A stretch of DNA of 5,516 bases from Rubrobacter sp. (GTDB lineage: Bacteria > Actinomycetota > Rubrobacteria > Rubrobacterales > Rubrobacteraceae). The notes under the pieces are model-generated. The model saw nothing but the letters and a program-made list of their open reading frames with translations. It made no database searches and was not told the origin of the DNA. Made by a program: the position numbers and the translations under genes. The stretch spans positions 2,182-7,697 of the forward strand of contig JADDPV010000048.1 of the NCBI GenBank assembly GCA_016781705.1. The letters are read 5' to 3'. This document shows, one piece after another, positions 1-5,210 of this stretch (position 1 is the stretch's first letter; the number at the start of each line of letters is the position of its first letter).

Positions 1-21
1 CCGGCCTTCGGGCGGTCGCCG

Positions 22-1764
22 CTATTTGCGCCACTCGGGCGAGGTAACCACCTCGACCTCGACGGGGACCTTCTCCAGGATCTCCTCGCCGGCGCGCAGC
101 ATGGCTGCCTTCGTCCTCTCGGCGACCTCCGGGGCCAGGCCCTCCTCGCACTCGACGACGAACTCGTCGTGGACGCAGTTGACGAGTCGAGCATCGAGCC
201 CTGTCAATTCCTCGCGCACGTAAACGAGCGCGAGCTTGGCGATGTCGGCGCTCGCGCCTTGGATCGGGTAGTTCATCGCCTCGCGCCTCATGGCCCCCCG
301 GTCGTCGGAGACCGAAGCGGCCCCGAACTTCCGCAGGCGCCCGGCGAGCGTGCGCAAGGTGCGGTCCCGCACGGCCCGGTTCGCGGTGCGTTGCAAGAAC
401 CGCTGCACCTTCGGGTAGTTGGCGAAGTACTGGTCTATCAGCTCGCGGCCGCGCTCCTCGTCGGTGCCGAGCTGCGCAGAGAGGCTCCGCGCCCCGCGCC
501 CGTACATCAGGCCGAAGTTGATGCGCTTGGCCGCCGAGCGTTGTTCCTTCGTCACCACCCCCATCTCCACCCCGTACATCGTCGCCGCCGTGACGCGGTG
601 CAGGTCGTCGCCCCGCCGGAACGCCTCGACGAAGGCCGGGTCGCCGGAGACCTCGGCGAGGATGCGCAGCTCCACCTGCGAGTAGTCGGCGATGACGAGG
701 GTGTTGCCCTCCTCGGCGACAAAGCAGCGCCTGAACTCGTCTTCGTGCGGGATCTGCTGCACGTTCGGATTGGTACACGCCAGACGCCCTGTCGGCACCC
801 GGCATTGCAGGAAGTTGGCGTGGATGCGCCCGGTCTTGGGGTGGACGAAGTCGGCGTACGTTTCGAGGTACGTCCCGAGCTTCTTCTGCAGCTCGCGGTA
901 CTCTAGGAGGGCCTTCGCGGCCGGGTGGTCCACCTTCAGTAGCGTCCACACCTTCGTGTCGGGCAGGTCTATGCCGAGCGACCTGAAGGCGTCTGTGATC
1001 TGCTTCGGGCTATTCAGGTTCAGCCGCGGCCCCAACCCCTCAAGCGGCAACACGCCCTCCGGCTGCGGGAAGAAGGATTCCAGCCTCAAGGCGGCCTCGT
1101 CCCGGCGCACGCGAACCGTCTTCTCCAGCTCCTTCCAGCGCGCGAGGTCGAGCTTGATGCCGGCGAGCTCCATCTCCGCGAGCGCCGCCACCGCCCGGAA
1201 CTCGATCCCCGCGACGTACCCGAGCCCGTCCGCCTCCAGCTCCTCCGCGAGCCGCTCGCGCAGCGGCAACAAAACGGCCGCGTCCCTGGCCGCGTACTCC
1301 AGCTGCGCCCCCGAGAGCTCCCCCGACCAGTCCTCCTTTCTCACGTCCTTGTCCAGCTCGACCCCAACGTACCGCTCCGCGACCGCCTCCAGGGAGAACG
1401 ACGGCGTCTGGTCCCCGCCCGCCAGGAGCTGCGCGGCGAGCATCGTGTCGAAGATGGGCGAGAGCGTGACGCCGTGCTCTTCGCGAAGGAACGAGTAGTC
1501 GAACTTGGCGTTCTGTAGAACCTTCTCCGGCCCGCCCTCCAGGACCTCCCTCAGCGGCGAGAGGTCCCCGACCTCGAAGAGGTCCACGACGTAGGTCTCG
1601 TCCCCGGTCGCGAGCTGCAAGAGGCGTATCCGCCCGTCGCGCGGGCTGAGACCCGTCGTCTCGGTATCCACGCCTATGGCGTCGGCCTCCACCAGCCTCT
1701 GCGCGACGCCTGCGAGGTCGGCGGCGCGCGTCACCAGCCGGTGCGAGGAGAGGCTCCTTTCCAT
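22..1764 (-). CDS. Family A DNA polymerase with 3'-5' exonuclease domain (Klenow-type, no 5' nuclease)
   Basis: Template-directed DNA synthesis with proofreading, cytoplasmic, likely in repair or gap filling. The 580-aa protein has a DEDDy exonuclease domain at about residues 10-175: D33 and E35 in DTETTGL, D89 in NAKFDYSFL, and Y157/D161 in YAARD, so all ligands are present. The polymerase domain follows: TGRLACTNPNVQQIP near 325-339, motif A with catalytic D360 (ADYSQVELR), motif B with R409, K413, F417 and Y421, and motif C VHDE with D533/E534. F417 is at the site that controls dideoxynucleotide discrimination in E. coli Pol I. Full-length PolA is about 900 aa; the N-terminal 5' nuclease (flap endonuclease) domain is absent, and the start just before the exonuclease fold shows this is not a truncation by the window. 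The ATG at 1764 lacks a close Shine-Dalgarno but has a -10-like TAGAAT 7 nt upstream. It is transcribed divergently from the protease operon. The family call is very secure; whether it is the main Pol I of the cell or a second copy cannot be seen here, so I give no gene symbol. Confidence 0.96.
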   Translation of the reverse strand: MERSLSSHRLVTRAADLAGVAQRLVEADAIGVDTETTGLSPRDGRIRLLQLATGDETYVVDLFEVGDLSPLREVLEGGPEKVLQNAKFDYSFLREEHGVTLSPIFDTMLAAQLLAGGDQTPSFSLEAVAERYVGVELDKDVRKEDWSGELSGAQLEYAARDAAVLLPLRERLAEELEADGLGYVAGIEFRAVAALAEMELAGIKLDLARWKELEKTVRVRRDEAALRLESFFPQPEGVLPLEGLGPRLNLNSPKQITDAFRSLGIDLPDTKVWTLLKVDHPAAKALLEYRELQKKLGTYLETYADFVHPKTGRIHANFLQCRVPTGRLACTNPNVQQIPHEDEFRRCFVAEEGNTLVIADYSQVELRILAEVSGDPAFVEAFRRGDDLHRVTAATMYGVEMGVVTKEQRSAAKRINFGLMYGRGARSLSAQLGTDEERGRELIDQYFANYPKVQRFLQRTANRAVRDRTLRTLAGRLRKFGAASVSDDRGAMRREAMNYPIQGASADIAKLALVYVREELTGLDARLVNCVHDEFVVECEEGLAPEVAERTKAAMLRAGEEILEKVPVEVEVVTSPEWRK

Positions 1765-1771
1765 GCCAAAT

Positions 1772-1777
1772 ATTCTA
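1772..1777 (-). promoter_or_regulatory. Putative -10 element (TAGAAT) of the polymerase gene
   Basis: On the minus strand TAGAAT lies exactly 7 nt before the ATG at 1764, so transcription would begin at or next to the A of the start codon. It fits the actinobacterial TANNNT pattern. No convincing -35 hexamer is visible. The nearest purine-rich AGGAG is more than 20 nt from the ATG, too far to act as a ribosome binding site, which favours a leaderless mRNA. A small inverted repeat (GCAGG-5 nt-CCTGC, 1778-1792) lies in the spacer immediately upstream. Confidence 0.45.
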
Positions 1778-1851
1778 GCAGGGGGCTCCTGCGTGGGCGT
1801 TCACCGGGGGCGTTTTGCGGGCGGGATCACATAAGTTCGGGCGGCGTGGGG

Positions 1852-1857
1852 TAAACT
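1852..1857 (+). promoter_or_regulatory. Putative -10 element (TAAACT) of the M50 protease operon
   Basis: TAAACT matches TANNNT and lies 8 nt before the ATG at 1866. The only purine stretch, GAAAGG at 1860-1865, directly abuts the start codon and is too close to serve as a normal Shine-Dalgarno. A leaderless transcript starting near the ATG explains both facts. It also argues for the ATG at 1866 over the upstream TTG at 1815, which would lie upstream of this promoter. No clear -35 is visible. Confidence 0.45.
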
Positions 1858-1865
1858 GCGAAAGG

Positions 1866-2981
1866 ATGGGTGGCTCTTTCAGGATAGGTCGGATATTCGG
1901 GATAGACGTGAAGGTGCACTGGACCTTCTTCCTCCTGCTCGCCTTCTTCGCCTACCTCGGGTACGGGGACGGCGGCGGTCTCGGCGGGGCGCTGGTCACC
2001 TCCCTCGTCATAGTCGCGCTGTTCGTCTGCGTCCTCTTGCACGAGTTCGGCCACTCCCTCGTCGCCCAGCGCCTCGGCATCGAGGTCCCCGACATAACGC
2101 TGCTGCCCATCGGCGGCCTCGCCCGCTTGAAAAATCTCCCCGACAAACCTATCGACGAGGTCAAGATAGCCATAGCGGGTCCGCTGGTGAACGTCGTCCT
2201 CGCCCCCGTCTTCCTCGGGCTGGCGGCCCTTCTGGGAGCGAACCTGCTCGCCGCGCCGGACCTCTTCGGGGGGCTGACGTCTTTCGGGCAGGTGCTCGCC
2301 TACCTCGGCTACATAAACGTCGCGCTCGCCGTCTTCAACCTCATCCCGGCCTTCCCGATGGACGGCGGGAGGGTCCTGCGAGGTTTGCTCGCCGCGCGCT
2401 TCGGTCCCGTGCGCGCCACCAACATCGCCTCGACGGTCGGCCAACTCTTCGCCGTGGGCTTCTTCTTCGTCGGGCTATTGGGCGGCGGGATCGTGCTGGC
2501 CCTCATCGCCGTCTTCATCTTCTTCGGAGCCTCCGGCGAGGCGCAGATGGTCCGCCAGCGGGAGACCGCGCGGGGCTTGAGCGTCGCGGACGTGATGGGC
2601 ACCGAGCGCCGCACCGAGACCGTTACGCCCTACCACACCTTCGGGCAGGTCCTCGACGCGGTGATCCACGGCTACCAGACGGACTTCCCCGTCGTGGACG
2701 AGGGCGGCCGGATCGTCGGGATGCTGACGCGCGCGGAGATCTTCACCGCCGCCCACTCCCCGGATCGTTACTCCTCGGTGCGCGAACTGATGCGCACGGA
2801 CTTCCCGACCATCACGCCGGACGCCGACCTCTTCTCCGACGGCAACCGGCTCCTGCAGGAGAGCGGCCTGCGCGCCATCCCCGTCGTGAAGGACGGTCAG
2901 CTCGCCGGCATGTTCACCGTCGAGGACGTGGGCCAGGCGAACCTCCTGCGCGACCTGCGGAGCGCCGGCAAGCGGCGGTAG
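1866..2981 (+). CDS. Site-2 protease family (M50) intramembrane zinc metalloprotease with two CBS domains
   Basis: A 371-aa polytopic membrane protein predicted to cleave substrates within the membrane. Zinc-site residues are visible: HEFGH at 59-63 (H59 and H63 ligands, E60 catalytic) and D166 in NLIPAFPMDGGR, the second conserved M50 motif. Hydrophobic segments lie at about 18-33, 42-64, 101-130, 143-162 and 193-222. Two cytosolic-type CBS domains follow at about 238-297 and 303-365; in this family they are thought to bind adenine nucleotides and regulate activity. The N-terminus (FRIGRIFGIDVKVHW) is typical of CBS-containing M50 proteins and supports the ATG at 1866. The TTG at 1815 would add 17 residues that do not resemble the family. 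It is the first gene of a likely operon, followed after 16 nt by the binding-protein gene. The natural substrate cannot be deduced; candidates for such proteases include anti-sigma factors (family knowledge). Confidence 0.93.
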   Translation: MGGSFRIGRIFGIDVKVHWTFFLLLAFFAYLGYGDGGGLGGALVTSLVIVALFVCVLLHEFGHSLVAQRLGIEVPDITLLPIGGLARLKNLPDKPIDEVKIAIAGPLVNVVLAPVFLGLAALLGANLLAAPDLFGGLTSFGQVLAYLGYINVALAVFNLIPAFPMDGGRVLRGLLAARFGPVRATNIASTVGQLFAVGFFFVGLLGGGIVLALIAVFIFFGASGEAQMVRQRETARGLSVADVMGTERRTETVTPYHTFGQVLDAVIHGYQTDFPVVDEGGRIVGMLTRAEIFTAAHSPDRYSSVRELMRTDFPTITPDADLFSDGNRLLQESGLRAIPVVKDGQLAGMFTVEDVGQANLLRDLRSAGKRR

Positions 2982-2986
2982 AGGAG
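2982..2986 (+). promoter_or_regulatory. Ribosome binding site (AGGAG) overlapping the protease stop codon
   Basis: AGGAG starts inside the TAG stop of the protease gene (2979-2981, read TAGAGGAG) and ends 11 nt before the TTG at 2998. It supports TTG as the true start of the binding-protein gene and suggests translational coupling. The spacing is slightly long. No other in-frame start fits as well, because the protein's conserved first strand begins directly at this codon. Confidence 0.6.
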
Positions 2987-2997
2987 CACAGCCCTCC

Positions 2998-3930
2998 TTG
3001 CGCGTCGTATCCCTGCTCCCGAGCGCGACCGAGATCGTGCACCTCGTCGGCGCCGGTCACGCCCTGGTGGGCGTCTCCCACGAGTGCGACCACCCGAAAG
3101 GCGTCGAAACCCTCCCCAAACTCACCGCCAGCAAGATAGACAACTCGATGACAGGCGCCGAGATAGACGCCGCCGTCACCAGACTCTCCGACGAGGGCAG
3201 CATCTACGCCCTCGACGCCGACCTCCTCGAAGAGCTGCGCCCCGACCTCGTCATAACCCAGGGCCTCTGCGACGTGTGCGCCGTCTCCCTGAACGTCGTC
3301 GAGAGGACCGCCGCGGGCCTCCCGGCGCCACCCCGCATCCTCGCCCTGGACCCGACCTCCATCGAGGACGTGTTGACGGACGTCGTCGCCGTCGGCGGAA
3401 CCCTGGGCCGCGGTGAGGAGGCATGGAGAAAGGTCGCCGCTCTCCGGGAGCGCCTGGCCCGGGTCGAGGAGGCCGTGGCCGGGCTGCCACGCCCCCGCGT
3501 CGCGTGCATCGAGTGGTTGGATCCACCGTTCTCCGCCGGCCACTGGGTCCCGGAGATGGTGCGCCTGGCGGGCGGCGAGGAGATGCTGGCGGAGCCCGGC
3601 GAGCCCTCCCGGCGCCTGCGCTGGGAGCAGATCTTGGAGGCTGCGCCCGAGGTGCTCGTCCTGATGCCCTGCGGCTTCGACGCGAGACGGGCCGTCGAGG
3701 AGGCGCGGGCTCTGCCGGGGTTGCCCGGCTGGTCGGGGCTACCGGCGGTGAGGGGCGGGCGCGTGTGGGCGGTGGACGCGAACTCGTACTTCAGCCGTCC
3801 GGCGCCGCGGCTCGTGGAGGGCGTCGAGATCCTGGCGCGCATCCTGCACCCGGAGGCTTTCACCGACGCGCCGGGGCCAGACGAGGCGGTTCGTCTCGCT
3901 TGCGCGCCCGGCGAGACGTCCTCGGTTTAG
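2998..3930 (+). CDS. Cobalamin-type (BtuF/TroA-fold) substrate-binding protein, non-secreted form
   Basis: A 310-aa protein resembling the class III (helical backbone) periplasmic binding proteins annotated as cobalamin-binding proteins. The N-terminal MRVVSLLPSATEIVHLVGAG and VGVSHECDHP, the middle RPDLVITQGLCDVCAVS, and the second-lobe segment CIEWLDPPFSAGHW followed by VRLAGG are all characteristic. The long linking helix between lobes is at about 138-162. The mature fold begins at residue 1, so there is no signal peptide or lipobox: unlike true BtuF it should stay in the cytoplasm, and no ABC permease or ATPase gene is adjacent. Candidate ligand residues are H28, C30, C91, C94, C170, H182 and C225. 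The TTG start is supported by AGGAG at 2982-2986. It lies 16 nt after the protease gene and 20 nt before the broken DUF4259 gene, so it is probably the second gene of that operon. The fold is secure; the bound ligand (a corrinoid, heme or other metal chelate) is inferred from family annotation only. Confidence 0.87.
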   Translation: MRVVSLLPSATEIVHLVGAGHALVGVSHECDHPKGVETLPKLTASKIDNSMTGAEIDAAVTRLSDEGSIYALDADLLEELRPDLVITQGLCDVCAVSLNVVERTAAGLPAPPRILALDPTSIEDVLTDVVAVGGTLGRGEEAWRKVAALRERLARVEEAVAGLPRPRVACIEWLDPPFSAGHWVPEMVRLAGGEEMLAEPGEPSRRLRWEQILEAAPEVLVLMPCGFDARRAVEEARALPGLPGWSGLPAVRGGRVWAVDANSYFSRPAPRLVEGVEILARILHPEAFTDAPGPDEAVRLACAPGETSSV

Positions 3931-3950
3931 GAGTACCGAGGGGGAGAAGC

Positions 3951-4356
3951 GTGGGCGAGCGGGGCACGAGGTCTTCCAGAAAGACGTTGCCATGGGCCCT
4001 ACTACGAGCTGGAGGATGCGGGAGACGTCTCGCTTGTGGGGAAGAAGCTTGCGGGGTCGTCGAGAGCGACGAGGAGTACCTGGACGCATCGGATTGCAGC
4101 GAGGCGATCGCGGCCGCCGAGGTCGTCGCCACGTTGATCGGACGTCCCGCTTGGGGCCTTCCAGACGAAGTGGAACGCTGGGTCCGGGGATACGACGCCA
4201 GGGTCGAACGGGAGACGACCGGACCGACGACGCTAGCCGTGGAGGGTGGAGGGACGGTCCCGGATCTGAGCCGAAGGATCTCTGGGGGTAGAGTCCGGGC
4301 GTCCGGAAGAACGGTACGGGGCGTTAGACAACCTGCTCGCAAGGCTGGGCCGTTAG
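3951..4356 (+). pseudogene. Frameshifted DUF4259-family gene (five -1 shifts)
   Basis: Reading the three forward frames in turn rebuilds one DUF4259-like protein of about 136 aa. The pieces are: GTG at 3951 giving VGERG; GHEVFQKDVAMG from 3962; YYELEDAGDVSLVG from 4000; VVESDEEYLDASDCSEAIA and continuing AAAEVVATLIGRP...LPDEVERWV from 4056; DGPGSEPKDLWG in the frame of 4247; and ESGRP...ALDNLLARLGR from 4291 to a TAG at 4354-4356. Each junction is a loss of one base relative to an intact frame, and each can be restored by adding one base in or beside a G-run (3961-3964, 3994-3999, 4038-4041, 4244-4246, 4284-4288). A plausible Shine-Dalgarno GAGGGGGAG (3938-3946) precedes the GTG. Family members are small proteins of unknown function. 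The position, 20 nt behind the binding-protein gene, suggests it was the last gene of the operon. The match to DUF4259 rests on recalled family patterns (MGAWG-like start, EYLxAxxxSEAxAAAEVVA core, LLARL end). Real decay is more likely than sequencing error because the flanking genes, which also contain long G/C runs, are intact. Confidence 0.78.
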
Positions 4357-4386
4357 CCGCCGGCTCCTCGTCAGCGGCTAGCGGCC
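4348..4386 (+). terminator. Strong hairpin, probable terminator of the protease operon
   Basis: GGCCGTTAGCCGC (4348-4360) pairs with GCGGCTAGCGGCC (4374-4386), giving 13 bp with a single G-T wobble and a 13-nt loop. The left arm contains the stop codon of the broken DUF4259 gene (4354-4356). It is followed by a short pyrimidine-rich stretch, CTTTCGTT, rather than a clean T-tract, as is common in GC-rich actinobacteria. The right arm ends 8 nt before the -10-like site of the HD gene, so it separates the two units and may also affect the downstream promoter. Confidence 0.6.
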
Positions 4387-4394
4387 GCTTTCGT

Positions 4395-4400
4395 TACACT
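4395..4400 (+). promoter_or_regulatory. Putative -10 element (TACACT) of the HD-domain gene
   Basis: TACACT matches TANNNT and lies 9 nt before the ATG at 4410. There is no Shine-Dalgarno in the intervening TGCACGCCT, so a leaderless or near-leaderless transcript is the simplest reading. The -35 position, about 4372-4377, falls in the loop end and right arm of the preceding hairpin and does not resemble TTGACA. Confidence 0.42.
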
Positions 4401-4409
4401 TGCACGCCT

Positions 4410-5012
4410 ATGCGCGTGATCGTGGAGGAGATGGAGCGCCTGATCTCGCGGGCCGGGACGCATCCGGTGTGGGGCTATGCTCATTGCCTGCGCGTCCACG
4501 GCCTTGCCGAGGAGCTCGCCCGCGCCGAGGGCCTCGACCACGACCCCGAAGCCCTGCGCCTCGCCGCGCTCCTCCACGACGTCGGTCTGTACCGCGCTTA
4601 CCGCCTGAGAGAGGGCGCGGACCACGCGCGGCGCTCCGTGGCGGTCGCCGCGCGTCTCCTGCGCGACGGGAACTTCCCGCAACTCGCCGCCCGCCTCGTC
4701 CTCGACGCCATAGAGCATCACCCGCCGGGCGCGCCTCCGGGCCGCTCCAACGAGGCCCTGCTCATCAAGGACGCCGTCGCCCTCGATTACCTGGGCGCCA
4801 TAGGCGTCTCACGCGTCCTGGCGATGGTTGGCCTCGAAGAGGAAGTCCCCGACGTTCCAGCCGCGATCCGTCACGCCAAAGACCTGCGCCACGGCCTCCC
4901 GGACCTGTTGCGCCTCGACGCGAGCCGCGCCGTGGCCCACGAGCGCGTCCTCCAGATGGACACCTTTTTCGCTAACCTCGAAGGAGCGACCGCGAATCTG
5001 AAGCTCTTGTAG
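4410..5012 (+). CDS. HD-domain family phosphohydrolase
   Basis: A 200-aa soluble, cytosolic protein of the HD superfamily, metal-dependent phosphohydrolases acting on nucleotides or related phosphate esters. Visible motifs: H25 in HCLRVHGLAEELA, the defining H56-D57 doublet in LAALLHDVGLYRAY, H72 in DHARRS, H103-H104 in IEHHPPG, and the segment KDAVALDYLGAIGVSR at 120-135. In many relatives the last segment reads DADxLD; here the second Asp is V123, so the final metal ligand may be D121 or may be missing. The start is the ATG at 4410. The later ATG at 4431 is directly abutted by GGAGGAG with no spacing and would cut helix 1. The length is normal for YedJ/YpgQ-like HD proteins. It is separated from the upstream operon by a hairpin and has its own -10-like site. 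The substrate is unknown, and the neighbours give no clue. Confidence 0.88.
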   Translation: MRVIVEEMERLISRAGTHPVWGYAHCLRVHGLAEELARAEGLDHDPEALRLAALLHDVGLYRAYRLREGADHARRSVAVAARLLRDGNFPQLAARLVLDAIEHHPPGAPPGRSNEALLIKDAVALDYLGAIGVSRVLAMVGLEEEVPDVPAAIRHAKDLRHGLPDLLRLDASRAVAHERVLQMDTFFANLEGATANLKLL

Positions 5013-5057
5013 CCGGTCAGCTAGCCAGCAAGAAGAGAGGCTCTGTTGGCGGCGGAA

Positions 5058-5119
5058 GGTCGGCTCGCTAGAGACGCAATGTGAAGGCCAAACGGCTCAC
5101 GCGAGCCCAACTGCCGACC
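5058..5119 (+). other. Foldable inverted repeat downstream of the HD gene (terminator or small structured RNA)
   Basis: The non-coding stretch can form one extended stem-loop: GGTC (5058-5061) with GACC (5116-5119), GGCTCGC (5062-5068) with GCGAGCC (5101-5107), GTG (5081-5083) with CAC (5098-5100), and GGCC (5086-5089) with GGCT (5094-5097, one wobble) closed by AAAC. Large unpaired bulges interrupt it. An alternative pairing, GGTCGGC with GCCGACC (5058-5064/5113-5119), competes. It lies 45 nt after the HD stop codon and just before the IS remnant. I do not recognise a known RNA family, and no T-tract follows. Most likely it is a terminator-like structure of the HD gene. Confidence 0.3.
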
Positions 5120-5210
5120 GAAGGGTGCTGACAGGTGAAGTGCTGACAAGCTGATACCGTTTACGGTTGAATAGAATTGTGGGTAGTGTTTCATTGTGGA
5201 ATGATACTCC

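Noticed and set aside
1..21. GCC-TTCG-GGC mini-hairpin just after the polymerase stop codon, as a terminator
   Set aside because: The stem is only 3 bp and the window edge cuts off the context, so a terminator cannot be supported.
169..1498. Long plus-strand ORFs opposite the polymerase gene
   Set aside because: These are antisense shadows in GC-rich coding DNA with no recognisable motifs, while the minus-strand frame has complete polymerase and exonuclease motifs.
1815..1865. TTG start 17 codons upstream for the M50 protease
   Set aside because: The added residues do not look like the family N-terminus, there is no ribosome binding site before the TTG, and the putative promoter lies downstream of it.
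2998..3930. A cobalamin riboswitch upstream of the BtuF-like gene
   Set aside because: Only 16 nt separate it from the protease gene, and no riboswitch-like sequence is present there or in the 101-nt divergent promoter region.
3423..4409. Long plus-strand open frame continuous with the HD gene, suggesting a 529-aa fusion
   Set aside because: The first half is the +1 shadow of the binding-protein gene (Arg/Gly/Ala-rich, no motifs) and the middle is a fragment of the DUF4259 gene. The HD protein has a natural start at 4410 after a terminator-like hairpin.
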